From Trachythela sp. YZ-2020 (lineage: Eukaryota > Cnidaria > Anthozoa > Malacalcyonacea > Clavulariidae), in assembly GCA_016169945.1 (NCBI GenBank), contig JADLSH010000213.1, positions 1,116,001 through 1,180,000 on the forward strand: a DNA stretch of 64,000 nucleotides, given 5' to 3'. Under the pieces are notes generated by a model. It was not told the origin of the DNA. It worked only from the letters and a program-made list of their open reading frames with translations, and did not search any database. Position 1 is the stretch's first letter; every line of letters starts with the position of its first letter. The translations under genes and the position numbers were made by a program. This document shows, piece after piece, positions 11,163 through 22,945 of this stretch.

Positions 11163-14149
11163 GCACAGGCAGTTAAAAATCAAAATGTTTTAGCCGACAT
11201 TTTGTCAACATGTCCCAGAGGCATGGCTTCACTTTGATATGGTTTGCCGCGAAAACAAACCCGATTTACTAGCAACTTTCTCGTTATTTCCGAACAGTAT
11301 TGACTGTAAAATACATCTGCTTTGCTGTTGACTTTATCTTGGCTATATTTTTGGTTGTGGCCACATGTGTTTATAGAATAGTTGCAAAAATTAGTGTTCT
11401 GGTTGCTGTGTGTATGCAAAAGGTTGTATTTTTAAGAAGCCCTTCCATTACAGTCTTTGTCTGCCACTACTCCAGACAGTAAGTAGTGACTACCAGTGAT
11501 TGCTGAAAGTTGTCAGCCCTTTGTCCCATGATATACTGTAGTTCAACTATAATTGTTTAGGGGCTGTTCATAAGACCCATGCTTGCTATGGCAGCTATGC
11601 CCATACCAAGATTGCGTCATATACTGTTTTATATATATCTGCAACCTTGGGGTCCAGTGTCGGCTGCAGCCAAAAATATACAACACTGCTAGTCCCACAG
11701 CATTCGGAAGGGTTGTTGTCGTTGCAGCCCATGACTACCCGCTTGCCAGGACCAAGGCCAGATTTTGGTGTACATGCTGGGGGAGGTGAAATAAATTTTA
11801 GGGGAGGTGCAGTGTCTATGTCCCAGGAAGAGTGGGTTCTTGAATTTTAGGGTTTGTAAAGTTGTTAATAACCTGCCCCCTATTCTTCCACAAAGTTTAT
11901 GGAAGTTAGGAAGTATCAATTTATTCTTTCCAACACCACTAAAACCAATATGTAAATAACTGTTGAATATGCATTCATGCAGATATGCTTACTTTAATGT
12001 AAATGCCGTGGAAGTTGAACACCTCGGGGAAAATTAAAGGTGCATGTTGCTGACTAGGTGCATGTTGCTGCTGATCACAGTTGGTACATTCATGACAATT
12101 GTTGTAGATAAAGAGGTTAGGGTGGTTTTAGTGTACCCAATAGTAAGAATTGGCATTTTTAAAGATTTTGTCTTTATTATTATAATGGCCAACTCAATTA
12201 GCTTTGTTTACCTTTGTTTATTTAATTCCCACCTAAATGTCCACATGAGTTATAATTGTAGGCTGATGATGGCCTTGGCAAATCATAATAGCTCACCTTG
12301 CAAGCTTGTCATGTGCCTAATATGTGTTGGCTATCCAAGCCAACAGAAAGAAATGATATAATCATTTCAATCATTAAATGATATAATCATTTTAATCATT
12401 TTTAAGGGCCCACAGTAATTGGTGTTAAACTGTTGTGGTGTCCCCGCCTTTTTATTTTTATTTTGCATGTGTTTGGGAGTATTTAATTTATTCCCTAATT
12501 TGCAATATTGTTAGCATAGGCGAAGCTAAATAAATAAATAAATAAATAAATATTTCCTGGAAAATGAAATTAGTGTATATTTTGCAAAATAGGTCATTAC
12601 AGAAAATGTTCACACTCCCCCCTAAGGGAAATGGGAAGTTTGCTCACTCTCTCCACTCCCCTCTTAGCAAGATATCTCCCCCTCTTAGTAAGATGTCTTA
12701 AACAGGGACCTAAGGTGCCCCTTTGGAAGTGCCAATTTGAACCAGATTTCATCCACACCCTGTGAACTTGATAAATGTTTTAATTGATTTACTTGTGTGA
12801 CATACAGTTGCAGACCCTTCATGAAGCAGGAAAAGAAGCAGAAACTGACCTGATGGTCCACAACAGTTAAACATTAGTATTAGATTAAATTCAGTACTAC
12901 AATGCGCACAATATTAGTTACTGGTGATTCGGAGAAATACGCTAACCTCCCTCCCTCCCTCCCAATAATGATTCACAATCTAGAATGTTTGGTGTGGATT
13001 GAAAAATGTTTGAATGTTGATGAGCACTCTTGGAACATTTGTAATTAAGCTCCTTCCCCTGTAGATTTGGAAGGATGACAATAGAAGTCTTGGAGGGGAG
13101 TCCTTTCAAGGCCTAGCCCTACCAGTTTGACCCACTTGAAAGTTTCATGTGAACCCAGTAATGTGGAGATGTTGCCTTAGTCCAACGGCCACTTAGTCAC
13201 TAGCATGGCCAAATTTTGAGGGGAGCTGAGCACATCTCCTGGGATAATTTTGCCCCTCCGCTGAGAATTTTTGTGCCACCCCTGGTAATTTATACACCTC
13301 CCCTTGTTAACAGTTAAATGATGTATCAAATTTAATATTGAATAATAACAGAACCATTACAACCAACTTGCCAAGTTTTGGTCAAACACAATTTCAATTG
13401 GATGAGTCACACAATCATAATGCATAAATACATACATTACATTACATACATAAAGTAACATTTTTTACTTTACACTGCACCTCCCTTCATGTACACCAAA
13501 GTCTGGCCTTGGTCCAAGCAAGCGGGCGGTCATGGTTTGCAACAGCAACCCTTCCGAATGTTGTGGGACTAGCAGTGTTGTATATTTTTGGCTGCAGTCG
13601 ACACTGGACCCCAAGGTTACAGATATATATAAAACAATTTTTGAAGTAATCTTGGTATGGGCATAGCTGCCATAGCAAGCATGGGTCTTATGAACAGCCC
13701 CTAAACAATTATAGTTGAACTACAGTATATCATGGGACAAAGGGCTGTTTGTTAACAACTTTCAGCAATCACTGGCAGTCACTACTTACTGTCTGGAGTA
13801 GTGGCAGACAAAGGACTTTGCATATAATATATTTTCAGTTATTTTAATGGAAGGGCTTCTTAAAAATACAACCTTTTGCAGTTTTGCATACACACAGCAA
13901 CCAGAACACTAATTTTTGCAACTATTCTATAAACACATGTGGCCACAACCAAAAATATAGCCAAGATAAAGTCAACAGCAAAGCAGATGTATTTTACAGT
14001 CAATACTGTTCGGAAATAACGAGAAAGTTGCTAGTAAACCGGGTTTGTTTTCGCGACAAACCATGTCAAAGTGAAGCCATGCCTCTGGGACATGTTGACA
14101 AAATGTCGGCTAAAACATTTTGATTTTTAACTGCCTGTACGTAGAAATC
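11154..14149. mobile_element. nested 3-kb element with ~660-bp inverted ends
   Basis: Left arm 11,154-~11,815 and right arm ~13,470-14,149 are inverted copies. Both begin GATTTCTACG(C/T)ACAGGCAG. A frame in one arm (11,180-11,419) is near-identical to one in the other (13,884-14,123), as expected for inverted copies. The right arm has about 40 extra bases near 13,820. The uncopied right end of the host transposon shows the uninterrupted sequence, which proves that this element is an insertion into the left inverted repeat. The loop (11,815-13,470) holds no gene, only a (TAAA)n run near 12,527. No transposase, so non-autonomous. The exact junction is ambiguous by about 9 bp. Confidence 0.82.
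12527..12552. repeat. (TAAA)n microsatellite
   Basis: About six copies of TAAA within the loop of the nested long-inverted-repeat element. Confidence 0.9.
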
Positions 14150-14371
14150 TACCCTGCGAGCAGAGTGTCCTTCCTTTTGGACGGCGGAGGGAAAGGACAC
14201 TCTGCCGAATTTGTGTACTATCTTTGAAGTCGCCGTCGCCCAAGAGCTTGGGCGAGACAAGCCAGTTTATTTCATGTTTTACAGGTTTTGATGCGCACGG
14301 CTTTGTTTATGCGTATGGGCGCTGGCATAACTTGAGCCCACGTTGTCATATATATTTTTCTCGATTTCAAA

Positions 14372-14857
14372 ATGTCTGAATATGTTCGAAAATGTTTGGA
14401 GCAGGTTATGATAAATATTTTCCCTTCGGTGGATATAATGTTGAAAAAAGAACAGAAGGATGCGATAGAAAGTTTTATACTGGGTAGAGATACGTTTGTT
14501 TCCCTACCAACAGGAATTGGGAAATCTTTGATATACCAACTAATCGTTCCTCTCGCCAATGAATTATTGATACAAGGACAAACAACGAATTTTTCACGTC
14601 AGCTTTCAACAAATCCAATGCTTTTGGTTGTGGCTCCGCTGCAAGCGTTGGTAAATGAACAGATAACTTCGTGTGAAAAGTTGGGATTGAAAGCTGTAAA
14701 ATTAGAATGCATTGATAGCGAACATAACGAGTTCGACAAATTCGACGTACTATTCACAAGTCCTGAAACATTGGAGAGGCACTACATTACAATTCGACAC
14801 TTGCAGGACCGTATAATCGGTGTAGTAATTGACGAGTCTCATTGTGTTGTCAACTGG
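14372..14857 (+). pseudogene. RecQ-like SF2 helicase, N-terminal half
   Basis: ATP-dependent DNA helicase of the RecQ-like SF2 type, carried by the 16-kb transposon. The frame starts MSEYVRKCLEQV. Motif 0 lies around KKEQKDAIESF, and Walker A is LPTGIGKSLIYQL at residues ~46-58. Motif Ia is VVAPLQALVNEQ, followed by TSPETL (Ib) and the Walker B box DESHCVVNW at the end (RecQ usually has DEAHCISQWG). A consensus donor TG|GTAAGT follows at 14,857/14,858. The next exon should carry motifs III-VI, but these are absent: only ~240 bp separate it from the C-terminal exon. So the helicase core is deleted and the gene is inactive. Length of the whole family protein is normally several hundred residues more. 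Confidence 0.85.
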
Positions 14858-15097
14858 TAAGTAACATGTTCAAATTTTTGCTCTGTATTACTATAAATAT
14901 ATAAACATGTCGCTGCCAGTATGTCTGTATGGAATGTCTATTTTTGTGCACCGGAAATTGTTGACTCCACCGCAGTACACTAGGGGGGCATAATCCCTGG
15001 GGAAAATTTGAACCCCAAAAGTGCCATTTCCTGCATTCTGAGCCGCAGATTTATGCAAAACATGCATATACATTTGAGACAAAAATAACAACTTTGT

Positions 15098-15463
15098 GTG
15101 CCAGAGGTAATTTTGACGATTTGTGCACTAGTTTGTGCGCAAACATTTGTCGATGTATTAAAAGATATTCAACAAGGTGGAAACGCTGCAGTATTTGGTA
15201 CAACAATTCAAAAAAATATGCTTCAAGACAGTGTCATCAATGAATTGGGGAGTGATCTGGAACACTTGTTCAGTGTTGAATATATAACAGGGAATTTCCC
15301 CATTTTAGACAACAGAGTGCCATGTGAAATTTTAAATGTTGTCAATGATATATTCCAGGATATCGATGAGGCATCTTTAGAAGAACAGCACTTTAACTGG
15401 GTAAGAGATGACTTTTACTTTTCTGAAGTAACAGACAGTTATGATAGTGAAGAGTCTGGTTGA
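15098..15463 (+). pseudogene. probable C-terminal exon of the transposon helicase
   Basis: An open frame with no ATG of its own (the first codon counted is GTG), reading QGGNAAVFGTTIQKNM and ending in an acidic tail (VTDSYDSEESG) and TGA. Position directly behind the helicase half and the acidic C-terminus fit the end of the same gene, but no helicase motif is present. Joining the donor at 14,857 to the acceptor near 15,104 creates a stop, so the middle exons were probably lost. The stop codon directly abuts the duplication of the next inserted element. Confidence 0.5.
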
Positions 15464-15471
15464 CTAGTAAC

Positions 15472-18400
15472 CAGAGGAGGTATCGTCAGTATACCGTGAT
15501 GCATTGCGGTTTTAGTACATATTATCAATTCCCCGGAGCTCGCTCGCTCATTTTTCGGTTGGCCGTCGCAGTGCAAACATAAACACAGAAGCGAACAGCA
15601 GTCGTATTATGGTGAAATTTCCAACTTTTGTCACAAGAAAACTTTGATTTTAGGACCATATTGACTTCTTATTGTTCATGTCCGCGGTGAAACGACGTTT
15701 AGTGGTAATTCCAAGCCATTTTGCGTAGAATTTAAATGGTTCAAGGCTTCAAGCTTTCGAAGAGTCCTGATTCATTCGGGCGTTTCGTATAAAATGCATT
15801 TTTGCCTTACGTAAAAGTCCAGAAAATATGATATTAAACACATTTCGTGTATATCAAGGTAAGGCAGTTAAATGTTTACTGGTAATATTGGATTCTATTT
15901 TCAATTGCAATTAATAATTATTTGTCATATAAAACATTTTAGTACATAATTTGACATTGTTGTATGAATATGTTGGTGTATGTCATGTTCTGTTTCAGCA
16001 ATTTCTAATTGCTTTTACAATCATCAGACAAACGATAACTTCTGTGTTTGGACTGGTGAAATGTCAGTAAATAAGGGAATAAGGAATATAATAAAGTCAC
16101 AGATAAAATATTACTTTATATGCCAACAACTGTACTAAACTACTACACTATTCAATTGTATTATTGTATTTCAAAATTGAGAGTGATATTCAGGTTGTTA
16201 CATATATAAATGTATTCTACCAAGTATGCTAATTATAGAATTGTTTTACTTTTAGAAAGAAATATCGTAGAAATGTGTTCCTAATGGCAATCTGACATAC
16301 TGGCTACTGTAATATCAATATTGTAACTACATGCTTAAAGTTCATCCATTGCTGTCCTGCTTACAAAACCTTTGACTGGCACACCACCACCTTCGATGCG
16401 ATGCTTGGAGAAATTGGTTTACTGTCATTACTCTTATGCAGATTAATCAACATCTTTGGTTACTTAACTTGACAAACTCATCCCCAGCCAAAATAAACCT
16501 CTATTTTAACAACTTGAAAAGCTGATAAGGAATTCCATCTCAGGAGATTAAATCTCACTTGAATAGAACAAAAAATTAAACCTTAAACTACAATCCAATA
16601 TAGCTATTAAGTGTCTTATATTGTGTTACATATGGTGGTCAACTTCAAAATGTATTCACCCTTTTGAGAGCGGAAAATAATGTCTTGGCTAATGGTCTTT
16701 CCTTTTAGACTTGGCCACCATATGCTGCACTATCACACTTAATGAATGCACCTATATATTATATACATACAATAATAACAGGTTACTATTTAATTATTTA
16801 TCTATTATCAAAAGAGAAATAATCAAAGTACAAAATGGTGCAATTGAACTCTAAAAATTACATCATAGAAGCAAATATATAATTCTGAAAGTACTACCTT
16901 ATTCAAATTATAAATATGCCAACTAAAATGCAGGTTTCAAAATGTTCCCGAAAATCATAATTGGATTGATGATACCTTTGCATGCCAATCTCACTAGCTT
17001 TGACAGCCAAGAATAATCTTGTTCAAAAATTGTGGTATTTATGTGAGATCTCATTTTCTCAAAAGATTTCTAGATCTATTTGCCTGAGATTTGCACTAAC
17101 TTGAAAGAGTTATTTACAAATTATCATTGTTGTATTTAGTCAACTCAAGGTGTTTGAATAAGGGAGTCAACAACTCTACTTAAATTAAATCAAATCAATT
17201 GCTTCAATTGAGCATGGCACTCTGAGTCAATGACTGGACTTGTTGCAACACTGAAGATTGTAATAGGTGCATAAAGCAGGCAAGTAATAAAGCAGGCAAG
17301 TTTGTGAACCTGGGTCAGCCATATCTCTATCTCGATGTAAATATTCCTATATTATTTCCTATTAAAATTGGGTTCAATGCTATTTATACAAAAAGTTAAG
17401 GATTGTTATGAAATGGCTCTATTTTGTATACTACATAGTAAGTTAATAGTATCATAATCATCCAAAGGTGGTGCAGCAAATGAGACTCAGTCCATGAACT
17501 TGACCATAACATGTCATTCCCATTGACACTTTCCCTAGAATATGTAATATAAAAGTTAGAACATGGAGAAATAAATTCACTGCATGTCACTGTATTTTTA
17601 CTTGGAACCAAACACAGCTGAAATCTCACTTTTCTTGACTCAGAAAAGCAGTTCGAGGAAGGTCTGGCCTGCCTGGCCATATTTCCCAATGCGAAGAAAA
17701 CACTGAAACTTGCTCAGTTATTAAAGATTAATCATGAATGATTATTACACCTACTCTGAACCATTAATAATGTAAGTGCTTAATCTGAAATTTATGGTCA
17801 TTTTGGAAATGTATATACAAAGTAATATCTAATAAGACAGTGGAGTTAATCTTACAAATTTGTTGTTTATTTTTGTGGCGCTATATGAACATGGAATAAA
17901 AGACCATCCAAAGCCTTTAGCCTTCTGACTTGAAGCCCATTTTAAAATGCCTGTGGTATCTTCCCGCCACATGGCGCCATTACCGACAGAACATAGCCAA
18001 AAACACCCGATATTCCAACAGCAATATCTCGCTTATTTCAGGAGTTAATTTGGGGTGTTTGGTATTAGTAAAAAGAAAAACTTTCCCTGATTTCAGTGAT
18101 ATGATTTTCATTGAGTTTTCTTTTGAATTACCCATTTAATCTCCTACATGTTTACATGCCATTTTCGAGGCTTGCGTACTGACCCAACACAATGGTAAAT
18201 ATAATGCGTGATTGGGATACCTAAAGCGTGATACATCAACTAAACAAGTCGTTGTAATTCGTTGAAATACATTCACATATAAAACAGGTATAAAAAATAG
18301 ATTCAAAAATTCAAAGTTTTGGGAGCGAAAAATCGCAATATAAATCAACAATATTTTAGAATATAGCAAAGATACCCAATTTTCAAACCGCGATTACTCG

Positions 18401-18812
18401 TCGGTTTTAGGAGATTATTCGTGTTTTAAAGGACCAATAGAAAGAATAACTCTACCTGAATTCGATTCTGTGACTTTTTTCTACTTTTGAAATTGATAAA
18501 TATAATTATCTCCTGCATATATGAAAGCCACTTTTGTGGCGTGTCCACTGACCCGAAACAAGGGTAAATACAATGCGTGATTGCATAGCTAAAACGTGAT
18601 GCATAAAGTACCTAAGTAAAAAATCGTGAAATAAGATGCACAAATAAAACAAATATAAAAACATACCTTCAAAAATACCAGATTTTCTGAGAGAAAATTC
18701 GCAATTAAATCCGTAATTTTTCACCACACATCATCGGAAATTTTCGAATGTGAATAAAACTGAATATTAATGAGACGCAATGCATTGTGGTATACTGACG
18801 ATTACTCCTCTG
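15472..18812. mobile_element. nested 3.34-kb DNA element, CAGAGGAG ends
   Basis: Starts CAGAGGAGGTATCGTCAGTA and ends with the near complement (TACTGACGATTACTCCTCTG). Flanking ACTAGTAAC is present at 15,463-15,471 and 18,813-18,821, a perfect 9-bp duplication (or 8 bp, CTAGTAAC, which fits the hAT nTnnnnAn rule). The inverted ends extend about 45 bp with mismatches. Inside no transposase was found. Two diverged direct repeats lie at ~18,130-18,400 and ~18,500-18,760. Non-autonomous; superfamily hAT or Mutator-like. Confidence 0.85.
18130..18760. repeat. two diverged direct repeats in nested element
   Basis: Units ~18,130-18,400 and ~18,500-18,760 share blocks such as AATGCGTGATTG, CTAAA(G/A)CGTGAT and ATAAAACA. 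They lie subterminally in the 3.34-kb element and could be binding sites for its transposase (inference). Confidence 0.6.
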
Positions 18813-18985
18813 ACTAGTAACTGTAGTGTACAACACAAAGCAACTAAAAACATTATAATTATATCTATATTAACCAGTGTGCAGCATGAACTATTCTGAG
18901 GAATTAATTTCTAAAAATGACTGAGATGTGCAAGTGTAAATGTTGCATTAGTTGCTTTTGAAAACATATCTTATGAGGTAGATAA

Positions 18986-19180
18986 TATAGACCACTGTCA
19001 TAATATGGTTATTATTTTAAGTATTCTTTTAGATACATCTAACTTAGCCTTTCTGGTCTTGTTTGTAGGCAAAGATTCTTTTGAATTACATACATGCAAA
19101 TGAGGCCAGAAAGGCTACATGTAGGTTAGAGGTATATAAAAGAATATTTAAAATGACAACCATAACAAAAGTGGTCTATA
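18986..19180. mobile_element. short foldback MITE
   Basis: The ends are inverted: TATAGACCACTGTCATAATA on the left and a complement ending GTGGTCTATA on the right, with arms of ~75 bp covering most of the ~195-bp element. No coding capacity. Confidence 0.7.
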
Positions 19181-19230
19181 TGATCTATGTTTTCCAAAAC
19201 AACTTACAATATTATGATACATATTAAATT

Positions 19231-19273
19231 AACCCTTTAAGTGGCAGTGCGCCCTGATGCGCCCTACTTCATT

Positions 19274-19312
<39 letters not shown>

Positions 19313-19342
19313 GGGGAGAGTGTTGCCACTCAATGGGTGAAT
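19231..19342. repeat. TTAACCC/CTGGCGTTAGACAGAGTAA repeat, copy a
   Basis: Begins TTAACCCTTTAAGTGGCAGT and ends CCACTCAATGGGTGA, with the core CTGTCTAACGCCAGACGATT. It is one of at least four copies inside the 16-kb transposon (others near 20,855, 24,305 and 24,425), with a likely relative at 7,997. Confidence 0.7.
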
Positions 19343-19578
19343 ATATTTTGAGAAGTGTTAGTGTTGTGCAATCCCTCTTTTCTTTTCAACCATGCTAAAA
19401 TTTAGTTTTTAACTTGCAGGCAGATAGTGTCCCATTGCTTGCTGAACTACCGTAATACTAACACCATTATACTGTATTTAAACAGTATATATTGTACTTA
19501 CAGTTTATACATATATCAATATATACAATATTCATAATGTTGCTGAGCCAAGTTCATAAACAGCTGAAATTTATATGA

Positions 19579-20784
19579 TTACTTCCATTGATTTGGTAAT
19601 TTATGTACTCTGTACAGATGCCGATGTTGTCTATGCCAACGGTTTCTGTGCATTTGAATCCAATCATATAGCTGTTGTGGTGATAGGTCATGATATATTT
19701 CACATGTTAAATCTGGAAATGCATGATAGTGCCTGCCTGGCTCAAAGTTGAAAACTTTAGCCTTGGCATGTACTTGATCAAAAATAATGCTAAATGCTTT
19801 CAAGGCTTCTTTATTGCAGTGATGCCCAGATCTTGCTTCAATTCCGAGGTCAGCCTTGGAATTTGTTAACATTTGCTCCATGGCAGCTGTAGCTCTTGTG
19901 GCATTCTGGACACTTTCATTGTTGATGTTTGGAAAACCCAAGGCTCTTATTTCCTCTTTCGAAATTTTGTTTAGCTGCTCTACTCTAAGATCCCTTGAAA
20001 TTCTCTTTCCTTTCCCTTTTTTTGTCCCTGCAAATCTGTTCCATGTTAGTCTGTGAGCCTGACGGGGGGTTAGAAGACCCTCAACTGATGCTATCAATCT
20101 CAGTCCTGCAAGGGCATACTTGTTGTGTCCTTTCAAACGAAATATGTATGTAAAAAATGTCCATGCTCTCAAGAGACGCTCGCCATCACCTTCCTTTACA
20201 GCATCTTCTGCATTTCGTAACATTAGACCAAGAGATATGTGTATGCAACCATAATTGAAGATATGGTCTTCAGTGGGTTTCTTCCTTTCAGACTCCTGGC
20301 CGGAGGTATCCTCCATAATATGTAAACCATGTTTTTCATTTTCATGATTTATCCTGCACTTGGAGTACTTGAAAGTCCTGGAACATCCAGAAGCTCTACA
20401 CGGCAGGGTATCTTGGGCAGACAAAGCTTCAACAGATTCTTTTGCCTTGGTTATGCCAGATAGGGTGCCTGAAACATAAGTGTAAAATATTTCAGACATT
20501 TGATTGTGAAGCCACATTCTCTTCTCAACATTATTTGCCTTTTGCATACCAGAAGGCATCAGATTTTTCTTTGGAGTATCTTTCATATTAGTCATGCCAA
20601 AATGATGAAGTGTTGCAGATACAAGGATTGCATCTGTTTCAGAAGTCATAAACTCTCGTATCTGCTCATAGTGCTCTGATTCTACTTCCTTAGTTGCATT
20701 ATAATTCCCAGTCAGGATGGCATTTGATGTACATGTACCCCAGTCTGGTAGAGACTTCTCCTTCTTCAGTATAGATACTACTGC
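19579..20784 (-). pseudogene. DUF6589-type transposase, exon 5 (C-terminal)
   Basis: Last exon of the transposon's transposase, from acceptor CTTTAG|GCAG at 20,784 to the stop at 19,579. It begins AVVSILKKEKSLPDW and contains a C2H2 finger (CRASGCSRTFKYSKC then H-x4-H) near the middle. The conserved DUF6589 block reads AVKEGDGERLLRAW, with YALAGLRLI and SPRQ-like TPRQAHRLTWNRF after it. It ends WHRQHRHLYRVHKLPNQWK. DUF6589 proteins are abundant in cnidarians and basidiomycetes and are, in my view, the Academ-type transposase; the acidic residues of the EGDGER block may be catalytic (inference). This exon is intact; frameshifts lie in exon 3. Confidence 0.75.
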
Positions 20785-20854
20785 CTAAAGAATTTATTAT
20801 CAAAATAGTTTGTTAATAACATTTTGTAGATGGACAAGTTGTTTTATATATTTA

Positions 20855-20950
20855 ACCAATTAAGGCACAAGGGTCTCCGCTAAATTTGTCTGGCGTTAGA
20901 CAGAGTAACATAGTCTGGAGTCAGACAGAGCCATATAGATCAGATGAGAA
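20855..20950. repeat. TTAACCC-type repeat, copy b (partial)
   Basis: Contains ACCAATTAAGGCACAAGGGT and CTGGCGTTAGACAGAGTAA, matching copies a and c. Lies in intron 4 of the transposase gene. Confidence 0.6.
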
Positions 20951-21587
20951 ACAATTCATGCATCATCAAACAATGAATGCATCTAAATCACCAACTTACA
21001 AACAATTTTCATGATACAATCTAGTTGTTTTAATTAACTGAGAAAATCAAAGCGAAAAGTTTTGTTTCTGTATCCGATTTACAGATATTGATGAAACATT
21101 GATTTCTTTTTAATTTTTCTCATAAATTTTTCTCATGAAATTTTTAAGTAATATATGCAATATATATAATTAGAAATAGGGTCTAATTTTGCCAAGAAAA
21201 TCAAACTTAAAGTTTATGTAAATCAGATGTACATGTATATCATATCCAGATACTGAGTTTGATAAGTTCTACTTAAAACATGAGTGTTTTAGAGCTGATA
21301 AAACAAGTTCTGTGAGTCTTTTAAATAGCCCAAAAAACAAAAAACATTATTTAGTTCATTGGTGTTAGTTATTTTGAAAAATCGACATTGTTTAAACCGT
21401 AAAAATCAGGACTAAATTTTGATGAATCTCTGTCACATATAAAAACACTGACACAGTATTGTTTTCCTTTGTGTTTTCCTTGTGAATTATTAATGAGTTT
21501 TTGAAGTTTATTATAAATGAGTACTAATTAATAATACTATAATAGAATTGGTATAAATGATTTGTTAATAAAATAAAAATTTCAGAC

Positions 21588-21869
21588 CGTATAAGCAGTT
21601 CTAATGGCATGCCAGTCCTCATTCTTTGGGTAAACTGCTTCAAGCCTCTCTTTCTGATTTTGACCATCGGCTCTGGCTCTTTGTATATTCCGTGCACGCT
21701 CCTCTGTCAATTGATCTCCACCAAAGAAGATAGTGTCTGCTGATGTCACCATTTTGCCAGCCTCACTTTGTACTGTTATAAAAGGGACATATTTCTCCTG
21801 TATTGTTTCCAGGATATCAACCATATCCTCGTTCTTACTTTCGTTTTTTGGAAGAACTCCCAGTGGAAT
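21588..21869 (-). pseudogene. DUF6589-type transposase, exon 4
   Basis: From acceptor TTGTAG|ATTCC at 21,869 to a probable weak donor ACG|GTCTGA at 21,588 (282 bp, phase 0). It reads IPLGVLPKNES, MVDILETIQEKYVP and then FFGGDQLTEERARNIQRAR. The GGDQLT block is the signature of DUF6589 proteins; its Asp is a likely catalytic metal ligand of an RNase H-like fold (inference). The HAIRTAY segment near the end matches the family position where a conserved W/H follows. Exon 5 continues in phase 0. Confidence 0.75.
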
Positions 21870-22180
21870 CTACAACAATTAATTTATACAGTAAATTAGA
21901 TTTTAACCCATCGATGGCTGAGACATGTCCTCTTTGTAATTTAGGTAATAGACCGGAAATGACTGAACATGTCACGTGACGGGATATTGATATAGAGAAA
22001 AAAAGACCATATGTATAGAGAGAGCCAGAAAGACTCTTAGTAGTATAAAGTAAGCGAACTTGATATTAATAAAAGACATATATCTGAAAATTAGTGGAGT
22101 ACATTATACTCTTCAGGGGAATATATATTCCCCTAACTCAGAAGTATTTTCTGAGTAATAAAGCTTGAGAACAACCTTTA

Positions 22181-22182
<2 letters not shown>

Positions 22183-22212
<30 letters not shown>
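22183..22212. repeat. (AT)n run
   Basis: About 14 AT units in a transposase intron, at the edge of a repeat-rich cluster (22,180-23,170). Further AT runs lie at 22,463, 22,561, 22,770, 22,906 and 23,156. Confidence 0.95.
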
Positions 22213-22215
<3 letters not shown>

Positions 22216-22243
22216 CCAATTCAAAAAAGGTTGTCCTTCAAAA

Positions 22244-22457
22244 ATCTTAAACCTTAAACATTGAGCGTGCAAGGGATGATGGATAACTTCCTATTTAAAG
22301 TCTTTAACTCTGGAAATTTGCTTTGTTTCAATACAAGGGTTATTAATAAACACTTACGATGTAGGGATATTTGGTTTACTAAGCTAATGTCCAATCTAAG
22401 GCTCCAAATAACTAATACCCGTCATACCTTGCGTGCTCAATGTTTAAGGTTTAAGAT
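22244..22457. mobile_element. MITE with ATCTTAAACCTTAAACATTG ends
   Basis: Ends are inverted over ~31 bp with one mismatch (ATCTTAAACCTTAAACATTG...GCAAGG). It is 214 bp long, lies between AT runs and has no coding capacity. Confidence 0.8.
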
Positions 22458-22582
22458 ATAATATATATATATATATATATAAATATTTATTTCATCAACG
22501 TATTGCTTCAACGTATTGAGCACTCTCCATATTATATGCAACAAAACACAAGAATTAATTATATATATATATATATATATAT

Positions 22583-22705
22583 AGATTTTCGCTTACCTCA
22601 AAACTTTTCTGCAACAGGCTGTTTCATCTGTAAAAGAATCATCAGGCCTGATGATTCTTTTACAGATGAAACAGCCTGTTGCAGAAAAGAGTGAACGAAA
22701 ATCTA
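22583..22705. repeat. near-perfect palindrome 1
   Basis: Arms 22,605-22,646 and 22,647-22,688 are exact reverse complements meeting at ATCAGGCCTGAT. Imperfect complementarity extends outward to GATTTTCG/CGAAAATC. Such a sequence can extrude as a cruciform or form a long hairpin RNA. A partial copy of the outer arm lies at 22,864-22,905. Confidence 0.92.
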
Positions 22706-22768
22706 TAATTTGTTCTAACTATATGTTGTCGAGCACTCTTTTGCGTTTCGTAGACCTAAACCTACACG

Positions 22769-22802
<34 letters not shown>

Positions 22803-22866
22803 GTGTAGGTTTAGGTCTACGAAACGCAAAGAGTGCTCGACAACATATAGTTAGAGCAAATTATAG
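22704..22866. repeat. near-perfect palindrome 2
   Basis: Arms of ~65 bp (TGTTGTCGAGCACTCTT, GTAGACCTAAACCTACACGT) meet at a (TA)n centre near 22,780-22,795; one arm differs by a single T. The palindrome adjoins palindrome 1. Confidence 0.9.
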
Positions 22867-22945
22867 ATTTTCGCTTACCTCAAAACTTGTCTGCAACAGC
22901 CTGTTTATATATATATATATAGTCAAATCTGCAGACATGCATGTT

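Noticed and set aside
14272..14559. Minus-strand 95-codon frame
   Set aside because: Antisense shadow of the helicase exon.
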